Source of the DNA: an uncultured Sphingomonas sp.
Lineage (GTDB): Bacteria; Pseudomonadota; Alphaproteobacteria; Sphingomonadales; Sphingomonadaceae
Assembly (NCBI RefSeq): GCF_934560975.1
Contig: NZ_CAKTFO010000012.1
Location: 17,528 to 81,527 of the forward strand
DNA: 64,000 bases
Direction of reading: 5' to 3'
Part shown: positions 35,373 to 43,400 of the stretch, one piece after another
Layout of the letters: each line of letters opens with the position of its first letter
How positions within the stretch are numbered: the stretch's first letter is position 1
Notes under the pieces: generated by a model
The model's input: the letters and a program-made list of their open reading frames with translations, nothing else
Database searches by the model: none
Told to the model about the DNA's origin: nothing
Made by a program: the position numbers and the translations under genes

Positions 35373-37084
35373 GCCCTCTTCTCCTGCAAGGCGTGGACGT
35401 TGGTGGTGGGGACGTTGATGGGTCCAAAGCGGGCGACACGCCCATGGCCCAGCAACATGATCTTGTCGGCGGCGGCGAGCATGTCAGCCTGGTGCGCCGT
35501 CATCAGCACGGTGACGCCGTCCGTCCGCAGCTGCTGAATGCAGCCGAGCAGCGCGACCTGCCCTTCATTGTCCAGATGCGAATAAGGCTCGTCGAGCAGG
35601 ACGATGCGGGGCGCGCCAAAGAGCGCACGCGCAAGGGCCACGCGTTGCGCCTGGCCCGCCGAAAGGCCGCTGCCACCGTCACCCAGAACCGTGTCATAGC
35701 CCTGCGGAAGGCGCTGGATCATGTCGTGCGCGCCGACCCGCTTGGCGGCGGCGATCACCTGCTCGTCAATCTGACCGGTATCGCCGTCGAGGGCGCCGGC
35801 AAACCGGGCAATATTGTCCTTCACGCTGCCGGCAAACAGCGTGAATCCCTGCGGCAGATAGCCGACATAGGGGGCCAGCCGCTCAGGATCCCACGCATCG
35901 AGCGCAGCACCATCGATCCGGACGATGCCCGCCGCCGGACGGATTGCGCCTGCGATCGTGCCGAGCAAGGTGGACTTGCCCGCGCCGGAGAGGCCGGCAA
36001 TGCCGATCACCTCGCCGGGCTCGATCGTCAGCGTCGCGCCGGCAAGCACCGCTGTGGTCGCGCCGACCGGAGCGACCGCCAGCGACTCGAGCGCGATCCG
36101 GCCCCGCGGCGCGGGCAGGACGGTGTCGGGCTGATAGGTGCGATCGTCGGTGAGGAGGATGTTGAGGTGGCGGCGCGCCTCACGGGCGCGGGTGACGGTG
36201 CTCCACGACTGGGTCAGCTGCTCGATCGGCGCCAGCGCGCGCGAGATCAGCAGGGTTGAAGCAAAGATGGCGCCACCGGAAATCTTGCCCTCGATCGCCA
36301 GCCATGCGCCCAAAGCGAGGCCGAGGGACTGCATCATCAGGCGTACGATGCGCATGATGCTGGTGTGGCGCCCGCCCGCAAAGGCCGCTTCCAGCTGAAG
36401 GGTCGAGGCGCGCGCGCGATCGCTGAGGATAGTGGCGGTGAGCGCACGGCGCATGCCGAGCGCACGGACGTCGCCCGCATTGGCCGCAATGTGCCCCTGG
36501 CGGTTATAGGCGATGCTGGCGGCGGCAGCGGCGGCAGCGAGCGGTGCGTGGGTAGCGCGCTCGTTGCCGAGCACAAGGATCATCAGGACGGCACCCGCGA
36601 ACAAGGTTACGAGCCCGATCCAGGGGCTGACCAGAAAGGCGGCGAGCACGTAGATCGGCATCCACGGCGCGTCGAACGCCACGGTCATTACCGGGCCGGA
36701 CATGGCCTGCCGGAACGTATCCAAGTTACGAAGCGCCTCCGCGCGCTCCACACGATTGACGTGCGGACGGCCGAGCACCGCCGCCAGCACCGGCTCCGCC
36801 AGCACGCGATCGAGGCGGACGCCGGCCTTGAGCAGCAGCCGGCTACGCAGCCATTCGAACATGCCGAGCGTCGCGTAAGCCGACAGGGTGATCGCGGCCA
36901 ACAGACCCAGGGTGGCCAGACCCCCGGTCGGGACCACCCGATCATAGACCTGAAGCATGAAGATGGTCGGCGTCAGGCAGAGCAGGTTGGCGCACCCGCT
37001 CAACACCGCTGCCGCCGTATAATGGCCGCGGCAGGCAATCAGCGCCTGCCGCACAGGATCGGGTCCACCCGAACGTCTCAACAT
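35369..37084 (-). CDS. Type I secretion ABC transporter, permease plus ATPase (PrtD family, AtrD-like)
   Basis: A 571-residue fused permease/ATPase has a membrane domain (about 20-300) and an ABC domain with Walker A GLSGAGKST at 364-372. The signature is LSAGQAQRVALARAL (Ala in place of the usual second Gly), with Walker B IVLLDEPYSHLD. It has no N-terminal peptidase or CLD domain, so it fits exporters of RTX proteases, lipases and glycosidases with C-terminal signals. The RTX protein at 16890-20510 is the only such substrate seen. The ribosome site lies in a hairpin (37089-37110). Confidence 0.92.
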   Translation of the reverse strand: MLRRSGGPDPVRQALIACRGHYTAAAVLSGCANLLCLTPTIFMLQVYDRVVPTGGLATLGLLAAITLSAYATLGMFEWLRSRLLLKAGVRLDRVLAEPVLAAVLGRPHVNRVERAEALRNLDTFRQAMSGPVMTVAFDAPWMPIYVLAAFLVSPWIGLVTLFAGAVLMILVLGNERATHAPLAAAAAAASIAYNRQGHIAANAGDVRALGMRRALTATILSDRARASTLQLEAAFAGGRHTSIMRIVRLMMQSLGLALGAWLAIEGKISGGAIFASTLLISRALAPIEQLTQSWSTVTRAREARRHLNILLTDDRTYQPDTVLPAPRGRIALESLAVAPVGATTAVLAGATLTIEPGEVIGIAGLSGAGKSTLLGTIAGAIRPAAGIVRIDGAALDAWDPERLAPYVGYLPQGFTLFAGSVKDNIARFAGALDGDTGQIDEQVIAAAKRVGAHDMIQRLPQGYDTVLGDGGSGLSAGQAQRVALARALFGAPRIVLLDEPYSHLDNEGQVALLGCIQQLRTDGVTVLMTAHQADMLAAADKIMLLGHGRVARFGPINVPTTNVHALQEKRA

Positions 37085-37088
37085 GTCC

Positions 37089-37110
37089 AGCCTCGTCTGT
37101 GATCGAGGCT
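37089..37110 (-). promoter_or_regulatory. Hairpin covering the ribosome-binding site of the T1SS ABC gene
   Basis: Read on the minus strand, AGCCTCG pairs with CGAGGCT around an 8-base loop. The 3' arm contains the GAGG that would serve as ribosome site, six bases before the ATG at 37084. Opening of this 7-bp stem could control translation. This is structural inference only. Confidence 0.35.
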
Positions 37111-37153
37111 ATTCTAGGCAGGACTCGGTTAAAGCGGCGTAAAGCCTAACAGA

Positions 37154-37870
37154 CTAGCCGCGCCGTGCCTCGGCGATCGCCTCCGCTAGGGCATCGTGAC
37201 CCACGGCGCCGCCCAGCAGCCGCGTTCCGATCACGAATGCGGGCGTGCCGGTCACCCCTAATCGGCCGGCAAGTGCAAGATTGTTCTCGATCTCCTGCGC
37301 GACATCCTGGCCACCACGATCAACCGCGAGACGCGCCTGGTCCACCCCGCTGACCTTTGCCGCGGCCTGAAGCCCCCGCGAGTCGGGCCGGCCGGCGAAC
37401 AGCGCGCGATGGAAGGCGAAATAGCGACCGTCCTGCTTGGCGGCGGCGAGCGCGTCCCGCGCGGCGGCCTCGCTCTGCGGCCCGAGGACCGGCACCTCGC
37501 GCCAGACGACCTTCAGCTTCGGGTCTTCCTTCAACAGCCGCTCGATGTCGGGCATGCTCGCGCGGCAATATCCACAATTATAGTCGCTGAACATCACCAG
37601 CGTGACGTCCCCGTTCGGGTTGCCGGCCCATGCGCCGGCGAAAGGGGTTTCCAGCGCCTTGCGCTCGGCGGCGATGGTTTTGGAAGCGGCCTGGTTCTGG
37701 AGGCGCTCGATCGCCTCGGGAATGATTTCGGGATGCGCCAGGATGTAATCGTGTACGATCCGCTCGACCGCCGTCCGATTGAGCGGATCGGCCGCGGCCC
37801 GCGCGCCAGCCGCGCCGAGCACCAGCCCCAGCGCGCCCGTGATCACCATTCCCAATGTCGTTCGCCGCAT
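37154..37870 (-). CDS. DsbA-family thiol-disulfide oxidoreductase (periplasmic)
   Basis: A 238-residue protein has a signal peptide (about 1-26, ARAA), a short helical N-terminal extension typical of ScsC/BdbD-like forms, and a DsbA thioredoxin fold with FSDYNCGYCRASMPD. The active-site pair is C99-C102. A cis-Pro loop VTGTPAFVIG follows. The start at 37870 has GGAAAGGGG close upstream. It follows the M48 protease gene in the same direction with 16 bases between them, so both probably form one envelope-protein quality unit. Confidence 0.93.
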   Translation of the reverse strand: MRRTTLGMVITGALGLVLGAAGARAAADPLNRTAVERIVHDYILAHPEIIPEAIERLQNQAASKTIAAERKALETPFAGAWAGNPNGDVTLVMFSDYNCGYCRASMPDIERLLKEDPKLKVVWREVPVLGPQSEAAARDALAAAKQDGRYFAFHRALFAGRPDSRGLQAAAKVSGVDQARLAVDRGGQDVAQEIENNLALAGRLGVTGTPAFVIGTRLLGGAVGHDALAEAIAEARRG

Positions 37871-37886
37871 GCGGCCCCTTTCCGTG

Positions 37887-39245
37887 TCAGCGCCGCCGCC
37901 GTCGATCGGCCGCATCGCGCGCGGTTAGCGCAATGTCCTGCGCCCTGATATAGTCCGGCGTGCCCACCGGAATGCTGCGCATCGCCAGTTCGGCATTGGC
38001 GAGCGCGGCCGGCGCGTTCCCCTCCATGGAGTATCGCTCCGCCGTAGCCAGCCGCGCCCGCGGTTCGTCGCCCAAGCGCGTATATATCAGACCCAGATTG
38101 TACCACGCCTGCGGATTGTCGGGATCGCGCTGCACCGCGACCTTGAGCACCTGCTCCGCTTCCTTGAGGTCGTCCTTGTTCTCGGTCGCGACCAGGGCGT
38201 TGCCCAGCAGGGATGCGATCAGCGGCGTGCTGCGCGACTGACGCGTTGCCTCCCGCAGCGCGGGCAGCGCGTCGGCGGGACGCCCCGCCTCCAGCAGGAT
38301 CTGCCCCTTCAGCTCCAGGAAATAGGGGTCGTGCGGGTCCGAGGCGAGCAGCTTCGCCACCTCTTCATTGGCCTTGTCCGGATACCCACCGCGATGCCAC
38401 GCATAGGCGCGGGCATAATGCGCCGGGATGCTCTGATCGCGTTCGGGATATTTGCGCATCACCACCGGCGGATCTTCCAGATAGCCGGTCAGCTTGGCCT
38501 TGATGCGCAGGAAGCGTTGCTGCTTCGTGGGGTCGATCGGCGTGTCCCACCATGGGGACTTTTGCAGGTCCGCCTCTAGCGCGGCCTGGCGATCGGCGGT
38601 CATCGGGTGGCTCTGTCCGAAGGGATCGACGGACGTATAGCTGGGCGTCAGGCGATATTCCTCCTGCCGCAGCTTGCCGAAGAAGCTGATCATGCCCTTG
38701 CCGGACAGCTTCGCATCGTTGAGGTGGCGGACGGCCGCGGCATCAGCGCCACCCTCTGCCGCGCGCGTAAAGGCCAGGAACTTGCCCTGCGCGGCGCTCT
38801 GGCCAGCCATCAGCGCCGCCATGCCCGCTTCGCCTGCGCCGGCGGCCATGGCGGCCGCGCCGAGCAGGAGCGAGAGCAGGCTGATGCGGGTGGCGCTTTC
38901 CATGCCCGCCTTCGCGGTCAGCTCGGCGCCCCCGGTCTCGATATGGCCGAGTTCGTGGGCGATCACGCCTTCCAGTTCAGCGGCATTATCGGCGCGCTGC
39001 AACGTGCCGGAATGAAAGTAGATGTTCTGTCCCGTCGCAACGAAAGCGTTGATCGAGGGATCGTTGATCACATAGATGTTGAGCGCGCCCGGACGCAACC
39101 CGGCCGATGCCGCCAAGGGTGCGGCAATGTCGTCCATGAACGCTTCGGTTTCCGCGTCCCGCAGGATCGACTGCGCAAGCACCGGCTGCGTGACGAGTGT
39201 CAGCGAGATGACGGCAGCGCAGGCGAGGCGAAACAAGCGGGACAT
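37887..39245 (-). CDS. Periplasmic M48 metalloprotease with TPR domain (BepA-like)
   Basis: A 452-residue protein has a signal peptide (about 1-24, LAQS). The M48 domain has HELGH at 97-101 (zinc ligands H97, H101) and E164 in RAAEGGAD as likely third ligand. TPR repeats fill about 290-450. In E. coli BepA this architecture degrades stalled outer-membrane barrel and LptD intermediates. Length is close to BepA (487). It is followed by the DsbA-like gene. Confidence 0.93.
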   Translation of the reverse strand: MSRLFRLACAAVISLTLVTQPVLAQSILRDAETEAFMDDIAAPLAASAGLRPGALNIYVINDPSINAFVATGQNIYFHSGTLQRADNAAELEGVIAHELGHIETGGAELTAKAGMESATRISLLSLLLGAAAMAAGAGEAGMAALMAGQSAAQGKFLAFTRAAEGGADAAAVRHLNDAKLSGKGMISFFGKLRQEEYRLTPSYTSVDPFGQSHPMTADRQAALEADLQKSPWWDTPIDPTKQQRFLRIKAKLTGYLEDPPVVMRKYPERDQSIPAHYARAYAWHRGGYPDKANEEVAKLLASDPHDPYFLELKGQILLEAGRPADALPALREATRQSRSTPLIASLLGNALVATENKDDLKEAEQVLKVAVQRDPDNPQAWYNLGLIYTRLGDEPRARLATAERYSMEGNAPAALANAELAMRSIPVGTPDYIRAQDIALTARDAADRRRRR

Positions 39246-39294
39246 CAAGGCGCGGAGAGATTTAGCGCGTATTGACTGAACCGGGGGTGAAAGC

Positions 39295-39322
39295 GGCGCC
39301 CCGCCGCAAACGGCGGGGCGCC
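39295..39322 (-). terminator. Terminator after rne
   Basis: A perfect 12-bp stem GGCGCCCCGCCG / CGGCGGGGCGCC with a CAAA-type 4-base loop begins 5 bases past the rne stop. Read on the minus strand it is followed by GCTTTCACC, a short T run. It separates rne from the M48 gene transcribed in the same direction. Confidence 0.7.
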
Positions 39323-39327
39323 AGCCA

Positions 39328-42117
39328 TCATGCGCCGAACGTTCGCTGCCACCAGCCGCGACGCGGTGCACCGGCGGGTGTCTCGGCAGCAGCGTCGGTG
39401 GCCTCCGCCACGGGCTGGTCATCCGCCCGCGGCTGGGCGTCGCCGGTGGGTTCCACCACCGGTTCGGCCGGCTGGCCCGTCGCGTCGGGCTGTGCCTCGG
39501 CAGCGAGGTCCGTGACCGGCTCGGCCGCCGTCTTGCGCCGCCGGCGAGTCGGCTTCGGCGCCGGAGTCTCGCCTTCGGCAGGCGCGCGTTCGGCAGCTGT
39601 TTCCACTGCCGGCTCCGCATCGGCCTTCTTGCGGCTCTTGCGGACCCGCTTGGGAGCAGGTTCTTCCGCCGCCTCGGCAGCCGGAGCCTCGACCGGCGCC
39701 GCCGCTACCGCAGGCTCCGCATCCGCGGGCGCAGCGGCCGGCTCGGCGGTCTTGCGGGCACGGGTGCGGCGGCGCGGAGCCGGCTTCTCCGGCTCGGCAA
39801 CTGCTTCGGCTTCCACCGATGCGGCAGGCGCGCTCTCGACCGGCAGTTCGGGCGGCAGGGCATCCTCGATCGCGACGGGCTGCGCTTCGACCTCATCGCC
39901 GAGATCGCCGTCGGTCACGGGATCAACCGCATCCTCGTCCGAAGCGAGCCCGACACCCTCCACGGAGTCCGCCGACTCGACGTCCTCGCCCGGTTCGGCC
40001 GAGGTCGAACCGTTACGGTTGCGGCGACGACCGCCGCGGCGACCGCGGCGACCACGCCGGCCGCGCTCTTCCTCTTCACCGGCCGGCTGCGCCAAAGCGA
40101 GTTCCTCGTCCTCAGCGGGTTCGGCCTCACCCTCCTCGGTGAGTTCGCCTTCGCCGGCGCCGCTCTCGCCGCCTTCGGTCCGCGACTCCTCGTCACGGCG
40201 TCCGCCACGACGACGGCGACGGCGACGGCGACGGCCACCGGCTTCGCCCTCCCGCTCTTCGCGTTCGGAGCGATCCGGGCGTTCCGCCTCGGCGTCGGCT
40301 TCGACTTCCTCTTCATCGACATCCTCGATGTCGTCGAGCAGGTCGTCATCGGGTTCCGCGACGATCTGCTGCGGCAGGCGCGGGGCGTGGGACGGCGGCG
40401 GACCGGATGCCTCGACCGACATGCGCGCGCCCTCGGGCGTGCCGTCGGTACGGATCTCGATCATCACGCCATAACGGTCTTCGATGTCGGCCAGCTCGGC
40501 GCGCTTGCGGTTTAGCACATATAGCGCCGCCTCCTGGCTGGCGCGCAGGCACAGGCGCGATCCGCGGCCACGCGCGGCTTCCTCCTCCAGCAGGCGGAGC
40601 GCCTGCAACCCGGACGAAGACGCCGTGCGGATGAACCCAGTGCCTTCGCAATGCGGGCAGATGCGGGTGGACGCTTCCAGCACGCCGGTGCGCAGCCGCT
40701 GGCGGCTCATCTCGAACAGGCCGAAGCTGGAGATACGACCGACCTGGATACGGGCGCGATCGTTCTTCAGCGCCTCCTTCATCGCCCGCTCAACCTTGCG
40801 GTTGTTGGAGCCATTCTCCATGTCGATGAAGTCGATCACCACTAGGCCGGCCATGTCGCGTAGGCGCAGCTGGCGGGCGATTTCCTGCGCCGCTTCCAGG
40901 TTGGTCGCGGTCGCCGTCTGCTCGATATTGTGCTCGCGCGTCGAACGGCCGGAGTTGATGTCGATCGAGACCAGGGCCTCGGTCGGGTTGATGACGATAT
41001 AACCGCCCGACTTCAGCTGTACGACCGGCTGGTACATGGCCGCCAATTGATCCTCGACGCCATAACGCTGGAACAGCGGGATCGCGTCGGAATAAGGCTG
41101 GATGCGCTTGGCATGCGCCGGCATCAGCAGCTTCATGAAGCTGCGCGCGGCGTGGTAGCCGTCCTCGCCCTCCACCAGGATCTCGTCGATATCCTTGCTG
41201 TAGATGTCGCGGATCGCCCGCTTGATCAGGTCGCTGTCGCGGTAGATCTCCGCCGGTGCCGCCGATGTCAGCGTCCGCTCGCGTATTTCGTCCCACAGGC
41301 GCGCGAGATAGTCGAAGTCGCGCTTGATCTCGGCGCGGGTGCGCTGGAGGCCGGCGGTGCGGACGATGCAGCCCATCGACCTGGGCAGGTTCAGGTCCGC
41401 CAGGATCGACTTCAGCCGCTTGCGATCGCTTGCATTGGAGATCTTGCGCGAAATGCCACCGCCATGGCTGGTGTTGGGCATCAGCACGCAATAGCGGCCG
41501 GCGAGGCTGAGGTAGGTGGTCAGCGCCGCGCCCTTGTTGCCGCGCTCTTCCTTGACGACCTGGACCAGCAGCACCTGGCGCCGCCGGATCACGTCCTGGA
41601 TCTTGTAGCGACGACGGAGATTCATCCGCTTCTGGCGAAGGTTCTCCACGGCATTGTCGTCGCCGCCGGTGGTGGTGGGACGGGGTGCGGGCGCATCCTC
41701 GTCGTCGCCGTCAGACGCGGCATCGTCATCGCCGGCGTCCGCAAAGTCGCCGTCGTCGTCCGACCGCTCGAAGGCGTCGTCCTCGTCCTCGTCATCCTCA
41801 CGGGCGCGCAGCGCCTCTTCCTCGGCGGCATGCTCGGCTTCCTCGCGGAGCAGTGCCTCGCGATCCTCCTTCGGGATCTGGTAATAATCGGGATGGATTT
41901 CCGAAAAAGCGAGAAAGCCGTGACGGTTTCCACCGTAATCGACAAACGCCGCCTGCAGCGACGGCTCGACCCGGGTGACCTTGGCTAGGTAGATATTGCC
42001 CTTGAGCTGCTTGTGCTCTTCGGATTCGAAGTCAAACTCTTCGATGCGGTTGCCCTTGACGACCGCCACGCGGGTTTCCTCCCGATGGCGCGCATCGATC
42101 AACATGCGCATGGACAT
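39328..42117 (-). CDS. rne: Ribonuclease E
   Basis: A 929-residue endoribonuclease is the core of the RNA degradosome. The S1 domain (about 35-205) is split by a strongly acidic insertion (about 85-160), usual in alphaproteobacteria. The DNase-I-like catalytic core includes GLVVIDFIDMENGSNNRKVE; the Zn-link is CPHCEGTG. The C-terminal half is disordered, acidic, then Ala/Glu/Arg-rich with RRxRRxR RNA-binding patches. The last nine residues, GWWQRTFGA, match the GWW-type PNPase-binding tail known in Caulobacter. The 391-base gap upstream could hold an autoregulatory leader. Confidence 0.97.
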   Translation of the reverse strand: MSMRMLIDARHREETRVAVVKGNRIEEFDFESEEHKQLKGNIYLAKVTRVEPSLQAAFVDYGGNRHGFLAFSEIHPDYYQIPKEDREALLREEAEHAAEEEALRAREDDEDEDDAFERSDDDGDFADAGDDDAASDGDDEDAPAPRPTTTGGDDNAVENLRQKRMNLRRRYKIQDVIRRRQVLLVQVVKEERGNKGAALTTYLSLAGRYCVLMPNTSHGGGISRKISNASDRKRLKSILADLNLPRSMGCIVRTAGLQRTRAEIKRDFDYLARLWDEIRERTLTSAAPAEIYRDSDLIKRAIRDIYSKDIDEILVEGEDGYHAARSFMKLLMPAHAKRIQPYSDAIPLFQRYGVEDQLAAMYQPVVQLKSGGYIVINPTEALVSIDINSGRSTREHNIEQTATATNLEAAQEIARQLRLRDMAGLVVIDFIDMENGSNNRKVERAMKEALKNDRARIQVGRISSFGLFEMSRQRLRTGVLEASTRICPHCEGTGFIRTASSSGLQALRLLEEEAARGRGSRLCLRASQEAALYVLNRKRAELADIEDRYGVMIEIRTDGTPEGARMSVEASGPPPSHAPRLPQQIVAEPDDDLLDDIEDVDEEEVEADAEAERPDRSEREEREGEAGGRRRRRRRRRGGRRDEESRTEGGESGAGEGELTEEGEAEPAEDEELALAQPAGEEEERGRRGRRGRRGGRRRNRNGSTSAEPGEDVESADSVEGVGLASDEDAVDPVTDGDLGDEVEAQPVAIEDALPPELPVESAPAASVEAEAVAEPEKPAPRRRTRARKTAEPAAAPADAEPAVAAAPVEAPAAEAAEEPAPKRVRKSRKKADAEPAVETAAERAPAEGETPAPKPTRRRRKTAAEPVTDLAAEAQPDATGQPAEPVVEPTGDAQPRADDQPVAEATDAAAETPAGAPRRGWWQRTFGA

Positions 42118-42508
42118 TCACGTGTCTCCAAGCGTCTCCTGCCGCCTCTTCCGGGCGGGGGACGCGATAAGGCGATGGTGCGCACACCGCAAAGCGGGCT
42201 TCTCCATCGCCAATGATGCTGGATAATGCCTCTGCCGCATCGCCACCCCGGCAACGATTGTGCCCGGAAAGGCCCCACGCCCACGCGCCACCTGCCCTTT
42301 CGGCATGGTGCGGGTGAGGGGAAAAATGACGCATGCGGCTTCAACCTGGTTGACCGGCCGCGCACAAACGCGCCGGCATCGACCCGCCGGCAACAGATAA
42401 GAACCGTCGGGACGATAGGCTAGGTAACACCTGCCTCGCCACCCGGCAACCCGGCGCAACTTTGCAGCCGGCATTTCCACGGAGTTTTCGCTTTGCTAGG
42501 CGTGGAGC
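42118..42508. other. 391-base divergent gap between rne and the amidase gene
   Basis: No supported coding frame was found on either strand. The gap must hold the rne promoter and leader on the minus strand and the amidase promoter on the plus strand. TTGACC near 42351 on the plus strand is a possible -35-like element. Long rne leaders used for autoregulation are known in other bacteria; whether one is present here cannot be read by eye. Confidence 0.35.
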
Positions 42509-43360
42509 GTGCGTCCGTGGATCTCGATAGCGGCCCTGCTCCTGACGGCGGTGGCGAATGCGGCCCCGCCGCCCAACCGGGCGACCGCGCGCCTACCCGC
42601 GCGCCCGTCGCGATTGCGGCTACCGCCGGTGGAAGGTCCGCAACGCAACGATCTGCCCCTGGTCGTGGTCGATGCCGGCCATGGCGGGCATGATCCCGGC
42701 TCCTCCTCGCTCGACGGCGGGGAGCAGGAAAAGGACCTGACCCTCGCCATCGCCAAGGCGATCCGGGACGAATTGAAGAAAGGCAAGCGGGTGCGCGTTG
42801 CCCTGACGCGTAGCGACGATCGCTTCCTGGTACTGGCCGAACGGCGCGAGATCGCACGGGCGCTGCGCGCGGACCTGTTCATCTCGATCCATTGCGACAG
42901 CGCACCCAACCCCGCCGCGCATGGGGCTAGCATCTATACTTTGTCCGAACGCTCCTCCGACCGGGTCGCCGCCGCTCTGGCGGCGCGCGAGAACAAGGCG
43001 GACGTGATCAACGGTATCGACCTGTCGAGCGAATCGGATGACGTATCGTCGATCCTGATCGACCTTGCGCAACGCGACACCATGAACAGCGCATCCCGCT
43101 TCGCCAGCCTGCTCCAGCGGGAACTCGCGCCCCTGATCCCGCTGAAGAGCGACTTCCATAAATTTGCGGGCCTGATGGTACTCAAGGCGCCCGACGTGCC
43201 GTCCGTGCTGCTGGAAACTGGCTACATCTCCAATCCCGACGATCTCGCGCTGCTGGAGTCGGCGACCTACCGCAACAAGATCGCAACCGGGATGAGCCGC
43301 GCGATCGAGGCCAATTTCGCCCGCCGCCTGGTCGGCACGGAGCAGGCGGCGGAGGATTGA
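42509..43360 (+). CDS. N-acetylmuramoyl-L-alanine amidase (AmiC-type, Amidase_3)
   Basis: A 283-residue periplasmic zinc amidase cleaves peptide stems from peptidoglycan, mainly at division. It starts at GTG 42509 with a signal peptide (about 1-19, ANA). Amidase_3 marks are VVVDAGHGGHDPGSS (Zn His), the zinc ligand Glu in LTLAIAKAIRDEL's preceding loop, SIHCDSAP, and VLLETGYISNPDD with catalytic Glu. There is no separate AMIN domain; the region 20-48 is a short Pro/Arg-rich linker. It lies 40 bases before the PBP1a gene, giving a cell-wall pair. Confidence 0.93.
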   Translation: MRPWISIAALLLTAVANAAPPPNRATARLPARPSRLRLPPVEGPQRNDLPLVVVDAGHGGHDPGSSSLDGGEQEKDLTLAIAKAIRDELKKGKRVRVALTRSDDRFLVLAERREIARALRADLFISIHCDSAPNPAAHGASIYTLSERSSDRVAAALAARENKADVINGIDLSSESDDVSSILIDLAQRDTMNSASRFASLLQRELAPLIPLKSDFHKFAGLMVLKAPDVPSVLLETGYISNPDDLALLESATYRNKIATGMSRAIEANFARRLVGTEQAAED

Positions 43361-43400
43361 TGGTGGCCGCTCGGGCGCTTCTGTTCTAAGCCTTGCCGTC

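Noticed and set aside
39272..40474. Ser/Ala/Arg-rich plus-strand frame of about 400 codons
   Set aside because: It is the complement of the low-complexity RNase E C-terminal half; repeated Ser comes from antisense of acidic and Ala codons.
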